Assembly (NCBI GenBank): GCA_937952285.1
Contig: CALFZE010000130.1
Location: forward strand, 21,301-85,300
Length of the DNA stretch: 64,000 nucleotides
Direction of reading: 5' to 3'
From: UBA2428 sp002343545
Lineage (GTDB): Bacteria; Bdellovibrionota; UBA2428
Part shown: in pieces, positions 16,449 to 25,493 of the stretch
Layout of the letters: each line of letters begins with the position of its first letter
How positions within the stretch are numbered: the first letter of the stretch is position 1
Notes under the pieces: generated by a model
Told to the model about the DNA's origin: nothing
Databases searched by the model: none
What the model saw: the letters and a program-made list of their open reading frames with translations, nothing else
Translations under genes and position numbers: made by a program

Positions 16449-18287
16449 CTACTGGAGGTCGTCGACGACCGTCGCGGAAGGTTGCAGCAGTTCGGCCGGG
16501 TAGACTTCGGGTTCCGCCGCGGCGGCGACCTTACGGCCGGCCGAGCTCGTCTTGACGGCGCCCGTATTCACGCCGAGCATCTCGTCGCCGACGCTCAGCC
16601 CGACCGGGATCGCCCGGCCCGTGTAGAGACCGTAGGCGTCGAGGTAGGCCAGGTACTCGTTGATGAGCGTCTGATGCTTGGAGCTCGCGACGACGGGCGC
16701 GTCGATGCGCACCGACTTCTGGAACATCCCGTAGGCCGGGCTTCCCCACTTCTTGATCTCTTCGTCAGCCGCCGCGAGGCCCGCCGGCGTTTGCGGCGCC
16801 ATCGCGCGGAAGGTCACCTCGTCGCCCGGCGCGCGGTAGACGAAGCGGCCTTGGCAGCCCGACCAGCCACACTCGAGGGGGTTGCCCTTGAAGGGGCTAT
16901 ATCCCGAGGGGCGTTTCTCTTCGGCCGCTTCGAGGGTGCGGATGCACTCGGCGTAGCGCGCATCGCGGTTGTCGTTCGGGCACAGGAAGTCGAGCACGCG
17001 AATCTTGTAAGCGCGAAAGTCGTTGTTGGGCACCCACTCGGCGCGTCCGCCCCCGGTGGCGACGGGCTTCCAAAGCGGCTCCGGCGAGGTCCAGCTCATG
17101 GCCAAGTGGCCCATGCCCCGGTAGCAACGGGTCATGTCGGGATCCGTCTGCACCTTCACGTTCACGATGTAAGTCTCGACGCGACGGCGCTCCCAGGGGA
17201 AGCGAGGCTCGATGACGCGACGCTGTTCGCGCGGCTCCATCTTGAAACCCGGCGCGAAGTCGCAGAAGGCTTTGAAGAAGCCCAAGCCGCCGCCCCGGTA
17301 CTGGGGTTTGCGCTTGGTCGGGTCCGGGTTCAGGTCGAGCGGGTCCTTCTCGGGCGAGGGACCGTAGTTCCCCCAAACCCCGGAGTACGGAAAGTTATTC
17401 GGCTTCATGCGCAAGCAGCCGCGCGAGCAGTCGTAGGTGTCGCCCTGCGAGAAAGCCGTCGTGGACGGCGCCCAGGGATAAGAGGCGAAGGGCTTGGCTT
17501 GGCCCTCGGCGAGCGGCGGGTTCGGATAGCCGTAGCCGGTCATGTAGAAGCGGCCGTCGGCGTGCAGTCGCTCGAAGTCGGTGAAGCTGAGCGAGCCGAG
17601 GACGGGGATGCCCCACGCCCGCGACAGCAGCGGCGCCAAGGTGAAGCCGGAGTTGCAGCCCCAGAGGGCGGCGAAGGCGTTCGGGCTGAAACGCGGAGCG
17701 AGCGCCGCGATGCCGGGATGGAGGGCGCGCACGTCCGGATTGCCCGTGGCGTACATGTTCGCGATCGGCTGCGCGAGCGGAAAGCGGAAGTTCCAGTCCT
17801 TCGTTCCCATCGCCGCGCCCGAGGGCCAGCTCGCGTGCGAAAAGACCTCGAAGCCTTCGATCGAGCCGAACTGCGAAGCGATCGCGGCCATCTCGGCGGA
17901 TCCGAGGGTTCCACGGGGCTGCGACACGACGTGCAGACGCGCGCCCTTGATCCACGCGGTCTCGCGGTCGCCGGCCTTGACGCCCTTCGCGATGAGCGGC
18001 TTGCGCAGGACTTCGTCGATGTTCTCGATGGGCTCCATCGGCACGTAGGCCAGGACCTGACGCTCGGGGAACTGCGACGAGAGCACGCTCAGGCGCGTCG
18101 CGACGGCGTCGAAGAGCGCCTTGCCCAATTCGTTGGGCGCGCCCATGAAAAGAAGGTGCGCGGGGAGCCGCGAGTTCACCGGGCGATCCGGCGTGGCCGA
18201 AAGCACGTAGTAATCCGCCCGCGACGCCGACGTGACCGAGACCAAGGCGCAGCCGAGCAACGCGCGCGTGAAGAATTTTTTCTGCAT
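16449..18287 (-). CDS. Large secreted protein with caspase-like His/Cys dyad (612 aa)
   Basis: An N-terminal signal peptide (MQKKFFTRALLGCALVSVTSASRA) is visible. The first 240 residues resemble a caspase/CHAT-fold region: H151 follows a beta strand in FEVFSHASWPSG, and C211 follows another in FAALWGCNSGFTLAPLL, the usual order and spacing of the clan CD dyad. The remaining 370 residues hold many cysteines (DCSRGC, CGWSGCQG) and are unlike anything I recognise. A good Shine-Dalgarno (GGGGAGGAA) precedes the ATG. Protease activity is inferred from two motifs only. A non-proteolytic role is possible. Confidence 0.6.
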   Translation of the reverse strand: MQKKFFTRALLGCALVSVTSASRADYYVLSATPDRPVNSRLPAHLLFMGAPNELGKALFDAVATRLSVLSSQFPERQVLAYVPMEPIENIDEVLRKPLIAKGVKAGDRETAWIKGARLHVVSQPRGTLGSAEMAAIASQFGSIEGFEVFSHASWPSGAAMGTKDWNFRFPLAQPIANMYATGNPDVRALHPGIAALAPRFSPNAFAALWGCNSGFTLAPLLSRAWGIPVLGSLSFTDFERLHADGRFYMTGYGYPNPPLAEGQAKPFASYPWAPSTTAFSQGDTYDCSRGCLRMKPNNFPYSGVWGNYGPSPEKDPLDLNPDPTKRKPQYRGGGLGFFKAFCDFAPGFKMEPREQRRVIEPRFPWERRRVETYIVNVKVQTDPDMTRCYRGMGHLAMSWTSPEPLWKPVATGGGRAEWVPNNDFRAYKIRVLDFLCPNDNRDARYAECIRTLEAAEEKRPSGYSPFKGNPLECGWSGCQGRFVYRAPGDEVTFRAMAPQTPAGLAAADEEIKKWGSPAYGMFQKSVRIDAPVVASSKHQTLINEYLAYLDAYGLYTGRAIPVGLSVGDEMLGVNTGAVKTSSAGRKVAAAAEPEVYPAELLQPSATVVDDLQ

Positions 18288-18387
18288 AGCGATTCCTCCC
18301 CGCGAATCAGTCTAAAGTGATTGCGTCGAGAGGGCAGCCGCAAAGCTTTGACGCCCGATTCGAGGGCGAAACACCGATAATGCCCTC

Positions 18388-18789
18388 ATGTCCCCAACCC
18401 CAACGCTACGCACGCTCGAAGGGATGCGCCTGCTCATCGTCGACGACGAGGGCGCGCTCCGCGAGATTCTCGCGGAAGAATTTGAAAGCCACGGCGCGAT
18501 CGTGACGAGCGCGGGCGATGGACGCGCCGCGCTCGAGCTTTGGCGGCCGGACCGCTTCGACGCCGTCCTCTCCGACATGCGCATGCCCGAGATCGACGGC
18601 TTAACGCTCGTGCGACGCGCACGCGCCGCCGGCGACCTCCGCACGCCCGTGCTGCTTTGCTCAGGCTACAACGATATCGACGACGAGGAACGGCGCAAAC
18701 TCGGCATCGTCGAAGTCTTCGCGAAGCCCTTCAAGGTCTCCGAGCTGCTAGCGCGCGTCGCCCAACTTCGGGCCCCGAAGCGAGACTGA
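18388..18789 (+). CDS. Stand-alone response-regulator receiver domain (133 aa)
   Basis: CheY-like fold with the acidic pair D19-D20 (LLIVDDEG), phospho-acceptor D63 (AVLSDMRMPEIDG), a T/S position near SGYNDI and the conserved lysine in VFAKPF. There is no output domain. A GATAAT hexamer lies six bases before the ATG, so the transcript is probably leaderless; an internal ATG at 18424 is the alternative start. No histidine kinase is adjacent, so the partner is unknown. Confidence 0.92.
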   Translation: MSPTPTLRTLEGMRLLIVDDEGALREILAEEFESHGAIVTSAGDGRAALELWRPDRFDAVLSDMRMPEIDGLTLVRRARAAGDLRTPVLLCSGYNDIDDEERRKLGIVEVFAKPFKVSELLARVAQLRAPKRD

Positions 18790-18851
18790 GTCCAGGCCGC
18801 CCCGCGAGCGGCCTTGCTTCGGCCGCCGCTTGGGCTATCTCGAAGCCCCGC

Positions 18852-20522
18852 ATGTCGCTTCCTTCGCTGGCCCTCGTCTTTCTCGTCTTGATCGCCCTCG
18901 CCTACCGCTTCTACGGCGGCTGGGTCGCCCGTCAGTTGGCCGTCGACCCGAGTCGCGTGACGCCGGCCCACCGGCAGTCGGACGGCGTCGATTTCGTGCC
19001 GACGCCGCCCTTTTACCTTTTCGCCCAGCATTTCTCGGCGATCGCCGCGGCGGGGCCGATCGCGGGGCCCATCCTCGCGGCGCAAAGCTTCGGCTGGTTA
19101 CCGGCGCTCCTCTGGATCGGACTCGGCGTCGTGCTCATCGGCGCCGTGCACGACTTCGCGAGCCTCACCGCCTCGGTGCGGCACGAGGCGGGATCGATCG
19201 CCGACATCGCCGGTCGCCAGCTCGGACGCGGCGCGGGGCTCGCCGTGATGGCCTTCATCTCGATCGCGCTCGTGTACATCATCGTCGCCTTCGCCGACAT
19301 CACCGCGGCGAGTTTCGTCGCGGCGCCCGAGGAGCTCGCGGGCCGCGCGCTCGATTTCCATCCCGGCGGGGCCGTGGCCGCGGCGAGCGTCTTCTTCCTG
19401 GGGATCTCGCTGCTCATGGGCGTCGTGCAACGCTACTTGAATCCGCCGCTCTGGCTGCTGACGCTTCTCTTCGTCCCGGCCACGCTCGGCGCCGTCTGGG
19501 CGGCGACCTACGCGTCGCACTGGTTCACTTTCGACGCCAAGACTTGGGCGCTCCTCATCATGGGCTACTGCGGCCTCGCCTCGGTCGCCCCGGTTTGGCT
19601 CCTGCTGCAACCGCGCGGGTATCTGGGGGGCTTCGTCCTCTACGGGGCGCTGGGGCTCGGCGTCATCGGGATCTTCTTCGGCGGCTACGAGATCGCGCAG
19701 CCCGCCTTCCGCGGGTGGCATAGCGGCGGCGCGACCGGATCGCTGCTGCCCTTCCTCTTCGTCACGATCGCCTGCGGCGCCTGCTCGGGCTTCCACGGGC
19801 TCGTCTGCTCGGGCACGACTTCCAAGCAGATCGACCGCGAGTCGCACCTCCACCCCATCGGGTACGGCGCCATGCTGGCCGAGGCCTTCGTCGCTTTCGT
19901 CGCGCTCGCCATCGTCATGATCGCGAGTGACGCGCAACTCGCGGGCCTCAAACCGGGCACCATCTACGGCAACGGCATCGGCGAGTTCCTGACCCTGCTC
20001 ATCGGGCGGGAGAACCTGGGCTTCGCGATCACCTTCGGCGCGATGGCCTTCTCGACCTTCGTCTTCGACACGCTCGACGTCAGTACGCGGCTGGGCCGCT
20101 ACCTTTTGCAGGAATTGAGCGGGCGCAAAGGCTTTGCGGCGTCCGCCGCCGCGACCCTCGTCATGATCGGCGTGCCCGCGCTCATCCTTTGGCACGGCGA
20201 CGAGGGCGGCTGGCTGCGTTTTTGGACCCTCTTCGGCGCCTCCAACCAACTGCTCGCCGCGCTCACCCTGCTCACCATCACGCTTTGGCTCTACCGCGCG
20301 CGGCGCCGCATCGCCTTCACGCTCCTGCCCATGCTCTTCGTGCTCGTCGTCACCTTCTGGGCGCTCGCGGAACTCGTCGTGGCGAATTTCAAAGCCTCGA
20401 AAGGCTTCGACATCGCCTTCTTCAACGCGGCGGCCTCGCTCGCCCTGCTCGGCCTCGCGATCTACGTCGTGCTGGCCGCGCTCAAACAGGTCCGGCGAGA
20501 ACGCCGAACGACGAGCCTTTGA
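18852..20522 (+). CDS. cstA: CstA-family pyruvate/peptide transporter, short form (556 aa)
   Basis: An inner-membrane transporter of the carbon starvation A family. The start at 18852 gives MSLPSLALVFLVLIALAYRFYGGWVARQL, the usual first helix followed by the family block DFVPTPPFYLFAQHFSAIAAAGPIAGP (long motif at about residues 44-70). Other signatures are GSIADIAGRQLG and CGACSGFHGLVCSGTTSKQI. About fourteen membrane segments are visible. At 556 aa it belongs to the shorter branch rather than the 700-aa E. coli CstA. Family members take up pyruvate or peptides. It lies 62 bp behind the receiver gene. Confidence 0.9.
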   Translation: MSLPSLALVFLVLIALAYRFYGGWVARQLAVDPSRVTPAHRQSDGVDFVPTPPFYLFAQHFSAIAAAGPIAGPILAAQSFGWLPALLWIGLGVVLIGAVHDFASLTASVRHEAGSIADIAGRQLGRGAGLAVMAFISIALVYIIVAFADITAASFVAAPEELAGRALDFHPGGAVAAASVFFLGISLLMGVVQRYLNPPLWLLTLLFVPATLGAVWAATYASHWFTFDAKTWALLIMGYCGLASVAPVWLLLQPRGYLGGFVLYGALGLGVIGIFFGGYEIAQPAFRGWHSGGATGSLLPFLFVTIACGACSGFHGLVCSGTTSKQIDRESHLHPIGYGAMLAEAFVAFVALAIVMIASDAQLAGLKPGTIYGNGIGEFLTLLIGRENLGFAITFGAMAFSTFVFDTLDVSTRLGRYLLQELSGRKGFAASAAATLVMIGVPALILWHGDEGGWLRFWTLFGASNQLLAALTLLTITLWLYRARRRIAFTLLPMLFVLVVTFWALAELVVANFKASKGFDIAFFNAAASLALLGLAIYVVLAALKQVRRERRTTSL

Positions 20523-20590
20523 CGGGACGGCTTCGAAGCGAGACTCCGTCTCGGCGACTTCTGCCTTAGAATGAGGGCGGGAGGAACACG

Positions 20591-22000
20591 ATGAGACGTT
20601 TTGCACTTTGGCCCCTGGGACTCGGGCTCATCGGGGCGTGTACGCACGGATCGGACCGGATCGCCTCGCACGAGACGAAGCCGGTCGTCGCGCGACGGGT
20701 CGCCTTCACCTCGAAGAACGCGACCGAGGCCGTCATGCGCTTCTCCCACGTCGTCACGCTGGCCCAGGCCACCGAGCCGACCGCCGAAGAGGCCCGCGAG
20801 CAAGTCGAAGAGCAGATCGCGCATCTCTTCGGTCCCATGGAACGCGCCGAGTACATGGCCGCCCCCAAGGAGGACCACCGCCTCGCCAACATCCGCGTCG
20901 TGGCCCGGGCCGGCGCGACCGATCTCTACGATATCACCTACGACTACGAGGGCACGATCGTCCTTCAGAACGGCCCCACGGAAAGCTACGAGATCCTCCT
21001 GCCCAACGATCCCGACGCGATCTACGGACAGGCGATGGTCGGGGACCGCAATCCCTGCACGGACGACGAATACCAAGGCGAAGGCGACTTTTGGTACTTC
21101 TGGAGCCCCGCGCCCATCCGCAAGGAGTGTCGCCTCAAGGAAGGCGAGCACTACCGTCGCATCCCGGCGAGCATCGCGCGCATCCCGAAGGGAAGCCACG
21201 CGACCTACCCGGAGTACGATCGCCTCGCCGATCTCAAGGGGGAAATCCAGGTCGCCCTCTTTTACGGGATGGACCATCCCTCGGACAGCGCGCGCAACCC
21301 GCGTCGTTCCGAGGACCTGAACGCGGAAAACTTTCTGGAGACCAAACGGCTCCTGCGCAAGATGGGCTTCAAGCTTCGCCGCTGGACCAACACCGAGATC
21401 CGCAAAGTCGTGAAGGTCCGCGACGAGTCGCGCCTACCCTACATCGAAGAAGCCACGCTCGAGTACCCGCGTAAGCGTCTCAAGCTCCGCATCCGTCTTT
21501 TCTTCGGCGAGACGGGCATCGACGAGGCGAGCCGTCCCTTTCACTACTTCTTCCGGGACGCGCTCCGCAACGCGAGCGTCATGATCTACGACGGCCACAG
21601 CGGCCTCGGCGGGCACCTGGACCTCGGATCGATCGCCGAGGCGAACGATTTCCGCATCACGCCGAACAAGCAGCGCTACCAGATCTACTTCTTCAACAGC
21701 TGCACGTCGTACACCTACTACAACACGAAGTACTTCCAACGGAAGCGTCGCGAGGGCGGCAACTTCGACCCCAAGGGCACGAAGAACCTCGACGTGCTCG
21801 CGAACGGCCTCTCGACCGCCTTCGAAGGCATGCCCGCTATCAACCTCGCGCTCGTCCGCTCCGTTATCGACTGGCTCGAACGCGACGAATGGACCTCGTA
21901 CCAGCGGCTGGCCGACTTCATGGAGGCCGATAACCTCTTCACGGTGAACGGCGACGAGGACAACCCCCGCGAGCCGCGGCGCGGAGCGATCCGGCCCTAG
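20591..22000 (+). CDS. Lipoprotein with caspase-like His/Cys dyad (469 aa)
   Basis: The N-terminus ends in a lipobox (LIGAC, Cys17), so it is a predicted lipoprotein. Near the C-terminus a caspase-like core is evident: H336 in SVMIYDGHSGLGGHLDLG and C371 in YQIYFFNSCTSYTYYN, each after a hydrophobic strand, followed by helix-rich sequence. This is the order and spacing of clan CD peptidases. A typical ribosome site (GGGAGGAA) precedes the ATG, and a TAGAAT -10-like hexamer lies 16 bases further upstream. It is unrelated in the remaining sequence to the caspase-like protein at 16449-18287. Activity is inferred. Confidence 0.65.
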   Translation: MRRFALWPLGLGLIGACTHGSDRIASHETKPVVARRVAFTSKNATEAVMRFSHVVTLAQATEPTAEEAREQVEEQIAHLFGPMERAEYMAAPKEDHRLANIRVVARAGATDLYDITYDYEGTIVLQNGPTESYEILLPNDPDAIYGQAMVGDRNPCTDDEYQGEGDFWYFWSPAPIRKECRLKEGEHYRRIPASIARIPKGSHATYPEYDRLADLKGEIQVALFYGMDHPSDSARNPRRSEDLNAENFLETKRLLRKMGFKLRRWTNTEIRKVVKVRDESRLPYIEEATLEYPRKRLKLRIRLFFGETGIDEASRPFHYFFRDALRNASVMIYDGHSGLGGHLDLGSIAEANDFRITPNKQRYQIYFFNSCTSYTYYNTKYFQRKRREGGNFDPKGTKNLDVLANGLSTAFEGMPAINLALVRSVIDWLERDEWTSYQRLADFMEADNLFTVNGDEDNPREPRRGAIRP

Positions 22001-22003
22001 CCG

Positions 22004-22729
22004 CTAGTGCGCGAGATCCCCGTGCTCCAGGTAGAGACTCGACTCGACCCGTAGCCGGAGGCGCTTGGCATCGAGCGCGCTCTCGAAGTCCGCGAGCGCG
22101 GCCGCCGCGAGGGGACGCGTCGCGGGCGCGCCCTTGAGCTTCAGCTCGAGCGTCTTCGCCCCGCCCCGCTCGACGGGCGCCGCGCTCCGCACGCGCAGAA
22201 CCTGGTCGAAGTCCGGCTTCGCCTCGATCAAATGGGCCAGGTACTGATCCCGCCCTTCGCCGAAGAGAAGGTAGCTCGCCTCGCGGCTTCGCGTCGCCTT
22301 CGGATCGAAACGGCGAAAATGCAGGACTTCCTTCAGAGTCACCCGCACGTCCCCGGCGATGAGCTCCCCGCCGCGCTCGAAGTGGCCGCGATAAAGCTGG
22401 GCGCGAAAGGGACGCGGGGACCGGACGAGTTCCGGCAGCACGAAAGTCTCGGGAACGAGCGTGTAGACCGTTTCTTGCGAAGCGATTCGGCTCCGGCGGT
22501 AGGCGGATTGGGCCGCGCGGTCGAGCTCAGCCTCCAGGATGACTTGGTAGTCGTGCGGGGAGTGGAACATCGGCAGGTGCGAGAGGAACACGCGCTCCTC
22601 GCCGAAGAGCAGCATTCCGTGCACCGACGGCAGATCGGCGGGGACGGACGTGGGGCCGGGGAACTGCGGACGGCCCCAGGCCGACCCGGTCGAGAGAAAG
22701 GACAAAATGATCGTGAGCGCGGCTTTCAT
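22004..22729 (-). CDS. Secreted protein of unknown function (241 aa)
   Basis: A signal peptide ending near STGSAWGRP is followed by a compact domain starting VHGMLLFGEERVFLSHLPMF, rich in His (SHLPMFHSPHDYQ) and likely beta-sandwich. I do not know a family function. The His-rich loop could bind metal. AAGGAG precedes the ATG. It converges on the caspase-like lipoprotein with only 3 bp between the stops, and lies upstream of the MCP terminator. Confidence 0.65.
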   Translation of the reverse strand: MKAALTIILSFLSTGSAWGRPQFPGPTSVPADLPSVHGMLLFGEERVFLSHLPMFHSPHDYQVILEAELDRAAQSAYRRSRIASQETVYTLVPETFVLPELVRSPRPFRAQLYRGHFERGGELIAGDVRVTLKEVLHFRRFDPKATRSREASYLLFGEGRDQYLAHLIEAKPDFDQVLRVRSAAPVERGGAKTLELKLKGAPATRPLAAAALADFESALDAKRLRLRVESSLYLEHGDLAH

Positions 22730-22779
22730 GGCGATCTCCTTCGCCCCGCGAAAGTAGCGTCCGATCCTCTATCCGTAAA

Positions 22780-22824
22780 ATTGATTATTTTAAGGTCAGA
22801 ATTAGAGTAACTAATTCTGACCTT
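22780..22824 (-). terminator. Intrinsic terminator of the MCP gene
   Basis: A perfect 12-bp inverted repeat (GGTCAGAATTAG / CTAATTCTGACC, 22794-22805 and 22811-22822) with a 5-base loop lies just after the MCP stop codon. On the minus strand it is followed by TTAAAATAATCAATTTT, a T-rich tail. Confidence 0.85.
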
Positions 22825-22832
22825 GGGGCGCC

Positions 22833-24500
22833 TCAGGCCGCCCGGCGGGTCGCGGTCGAAGCGCCGCGCGGGGCCGGCAACGCGTGAACGCTCGCTCCCT
22901 TGCCGGCAAACTTGGCCGTCTCGCCGCTTCCGGCGCCCTCGATGGCCAGCTTGAGCTCCAGGACGGCGTCCTTGAGCGAGCGGGCCTGCGCCGAAAGCTC
23001 CTCGGCCGCGCGGGCCGTTTCTTCGCTCGTGCCGGCGTTCTGCTGCGTGACGGTGTCGAGCTGCCCCATGGCCTTGTTGATCTCGGCCACCCCCTGCGAC
23101 TGCTCCTTGCTGGCGCTCGAGATGTCCTCGGCGAGCCCGGAGACGCGCGAGACGTTCTGTACGATCTCGTTCAGCACTTCCGCGCACTGGCGGGCGACGT
23201 CGACGCCCGAGCTGACCTTCTGCTTGCCTTGCTCGACGAGCATCTCGACCTTGACCTTCGTATCGTTCACGATGCCTTCGACCTTCGAGATGCTGCCGGC
23301 GAGCATCTCCGAGATGTCCTTGGCGGCGTTGCCGCTCATCTCGGCCAGGTTGCCGACTTCCTCGGCGACGACGGCGAAGCCTTTGCCGTGCTCGCCGGCG
23401 CGGGCGGCCTCGACCGAGGCATTGAAGGAGAGGAGTTTCGTTTGGAAGACGATCTCGTTGATGACCTTCGTCTTGTTGCCGATCTCCTGGATGACCTTCA
23501 CGATCTCGGCCATCTGGCGGTTGCTCGTTTCGATCTGCTCCATGATGGCCGCGTTGCTCTGGCTGATTTCCTCCATCGAGGTCATCATCTGGTTCACGGC
23601 CTGCTGGCCCTGCTCGGCCTTCTCGTGCGACTCCTTGGAGCTCGAAGCCGTCGTCGTCGCGCTGTCGGCGGCCTTCGTGATCATGGCGCCGATCTCCTCG
23701 AGCGACGCCGCGGTTTCTTCGAGCGAAGCAGCCTGTTCGGTGGTCGCCTGCGAGAGGGATTGGGACGACGAAGCGATTTGGGTCGAAGCGACCGTCACGC
23801 GGTCCGCGTTCGCGCCCAGGGCGTCCGAGATCGCGGAGATCGTCTTGGCCATGCCGCTCGAGAAAACCCAGCCCACGCCAAGTCCCAGCACGATGCCCGC
23901 GATGACCATGATCAAGACGAGTTTGTTCGTCATGGCCGCCGCCGATCGCGCTTCGGCGACGTCACGGTTCGAGTTTTCTTGCGTGAAGACGAGGAGTTTT
24001 TTGATGGAGGCTCGGTAGTTCGCGGCGGCATCGGGGCAGTCCTTCAAGAAGATGCCCATCATCTTCTCGCGGCCTTCCGGCGTGCCTTCTCGGTAGTGGG
24101 CGAGCGCGCGCTCACCGATCGAGCGGAAGGCTTTCCAGTTTTTCGAAACTTCGTCGTAGAGAGCCTTTTCGCCTTCGGAGAAGGGAACCCCGACGTAGAT
24201 CTTTTCCGCCACGTCGTAGTCCTTCATACTTTCGGTGACAGATTCGATCGCGCGTTCCGCGGCTTCCTTCGAAAGGCCCGGCAACCCGAGCGTCCGCAGA
24301 TGAATGCGGACGTTACGGTAGGCCAAGAACATTTCGTTCAGATGGACGACAGTCGGAAGGGCGATATCCGAGACCTTGGAATAGGCGCGGGCGACCCGGT
24401 TCAACCCAAAGTAGGAAGTGATCCCGACGCTCGCCCCCATCGCGCACAAAATGCCGCAAAGCATGAGGAGCTTGGTTTTGAAGCTGAAACTTTTCATCAT
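22833..24500 (-). CDS. Methyl-accepting chemotaxis protein (555 aa)
   Basis: The chosen start, ATG at 24500, gives a short cytosolic tail, TM1 at about 10-30, a periplasmic four-helix-bundle sensor at about 32-190, TM2 at about 191-215 and a long cytosolic coiled coil. The signalling tip GKGFAVVAEEVGNLAEMSG is well conserved (R to N/E variation only). A canonical HAMP domain is not obvious after TM2. No C-terminal CheR/CheB pentapeptide is present. It senses an unknown ligand and signals to CheA/CheW encoded elsewhere. The gene is monocistronic and divergent from the SOD gene. Confidence 0.95.
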   Translation of the reverse strand: MMKSFSFKTKLLMLCGILCAMGASVGITSYFGLNRVARAYSKVSDIALPTVVHLNEMFLAYRNVRIHLRTLGLPGLSKEAAERAIESVTESMKDYDVAEKIYVGVPFSEGEKALYDEVSKNWKAFRSIGERALAHYREGTPEGREKMMGIFLKDCPDAAANYRASIKKLLVFTQENSNRDVAEARSAAAMTNKLVLIMVIAGIVLGLGVGWVFSSGMAKTISAISDALGANADRVTVASTQIASSSQSLSQATTEQAASLEETAASLEEIGAMITKAADSATTTASSSKESHEKAEQGQQAVNQMMTSMEEISQSNAAIMEQIETSNRQMAEIVKVIQEIGNKTKVINEIVFQTKLLSFNASVEAARAGEHGKGFAVVAEEVGNLAEMSGNAAKDISEMLAGSISKVEGIVNDTKVKVEMLVEQGKQKVSSGVDVARQCAEVLNEIVQNVSRVSGLAEDISSASKEQSQGVAEINKAMGQLDTVTQQNAGTSEETARAAEELSAQARSLKDAVLELKLAIEGAGSGETAKFAGKGASVHALPAPRGASTATRRAA

Positions 24501-24809
24501 AGAGTCTATCTTCCTTCTGTCCTTCGTTTCGACCCTTCCCCGCCGCGGCTTTAAGGCGCTCACATTCCAGGTTCCCGGATTCGATCGGGGGCCGAATACG
24601 GCGCACCTCGGAGATCGCGCTAATCCCCGGAGCTCGCAGGGTTTTTTGGGCGCGGACCGCCCCGGCATTAAGTTCTTCGAAAGGCTCGGGCGACGGCCAA
24701 GATGCCCCCCAAAAGCGGGACTTTTTGGGACCAATTCCAATTTCCTTCGCCCTAAGCCCCCAAGATTAGGGAAAGCGAGCTTTGGCAAACGCTTTGCATT
24801 CCAGCTCGT
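24501..24809. other. Divergent intergenic region between MCP and SOD genes
   Basis: A 309-bp stretch with no plausible gene that must hold both promoters. The SOD start has no ribosome site. A sequence TGGCAAACGCTTTGCA (24783-24798) has sigma-54 GG/GC spacing, but its predicted start would fall on the ATG itself. Nothing else stands out. Confidence 0.5.
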
Positions 24810-25493
24810 ATGAACGAACGTTATCGACTTCCCCCCATCGACCGAAAGGCCGCGGCCGTGCCGTCGCTCTTCTCCGAAGAGCAGTTCGACGCGCACTACT
24901 CGAAGCACCACCGGACCTACATCGACAAAACGAACAAGAGCGTCGAAGAGGGCGAGTTCTCCCATTCGAGCATGCTCGAGTACCTCGCTTCGACCACCTC
25001 GGGCGCGACCTTTAATCAAGTCGCCCAGGCCTGGAACCACACCTTCTTCTGGTTTTCGCTGGGCCTCATGCGGTTCCCTAAGACGGCCAGCGACGCGCCC
25101 CCCGCGCCGATCAAGGCGAAGGCCGCGGAGCTTCGCGAGGAATGGATCGAGGCGGCCGCTTCGCACTTCGGCTCGGGATGGGTGTGGCTCGTCACGAACG
25201 ACGAGGGCAAGCTTCGCGTCGTCACGACGCCGAACGGCGAGACGCCGCTTCCGAGCGGCGAGCGCCCGCTTCTCGTCATGGACGTTTGGGAACACGCCTA
25301 TTACCTCGATTACCAGTCGGAAAAGAAGGCCTACGCCGAAAAGTGCTGGGAGCACCTGAACTGGGAATGGGCCGAGGCGCTCAACCGCGACCCGCAACTC
25401 CTCGCGCACGTCGAGACGACGATGTGCCAGGATGCCGCCTGCCGGACTTCACCGTCACAACCAAGGAGAGAACATGAACAAGGAAACCGCTAA
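24810..25493 (+). CDS. sodB: Superoxide dismutase, Fe-type signature (227 aa)
   Basis: Dismutates superoxide to peroxide and oxygen. Metal ligands are H29 (DAHYSKHHRTY), H77 (AQAWNHTFFW), D158 and H162 (MDVWEHAYYLDYQ). Q73 in VAQAWNHTFFW is the Fe-type active-site glutamine position. There is no signal peptide, so the enzyme is cytosolic. The C-terminus is about 30 residues longer than SodB (ending DAACRTSPSQPRREHEQGNR) because the frame reads through the ribosome site and first codons of dps, overlapping it by 20 bp. Co-expression with dps suggests an oxidative-stress operon. Confidence 0.93.
   Translation: MNERYRLPPIDRKAAAVPSLFSEEQFDAHYSKHHRTYIDKTNKSVEEGEFSHSSMLEYLASTTSGATFNQVAQAWNHTFFWFSLGLMRFPKTASDAPPAPIKAKAAELREEWIEAAASHFGSGWVWLVTNDEGKLRVVTTPNGETPLPSGERPLLVMDVWEHAYYLDYQSEKKAYAEKCWEHLNWEWAEALNRDPQLLAHVETTMCQDAACRTSPSQPRREHEQGNR

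Noticed and set aside
16440..18320. A 626-codon open frame on the plus strand
   Set aside because: Antisense to the signal-peptide-bearing caspase-like gene, with no ribosome site and Arg/Val-rich composition.
24783..24798. Sigma-54-like box TGGCAAACGCTTTGCA upstream of sodB
   Set aside because: The GG/GC spacing fits, but the predicted start would coincide with the ATG, the match is imperfect and no enhancer site is evident.
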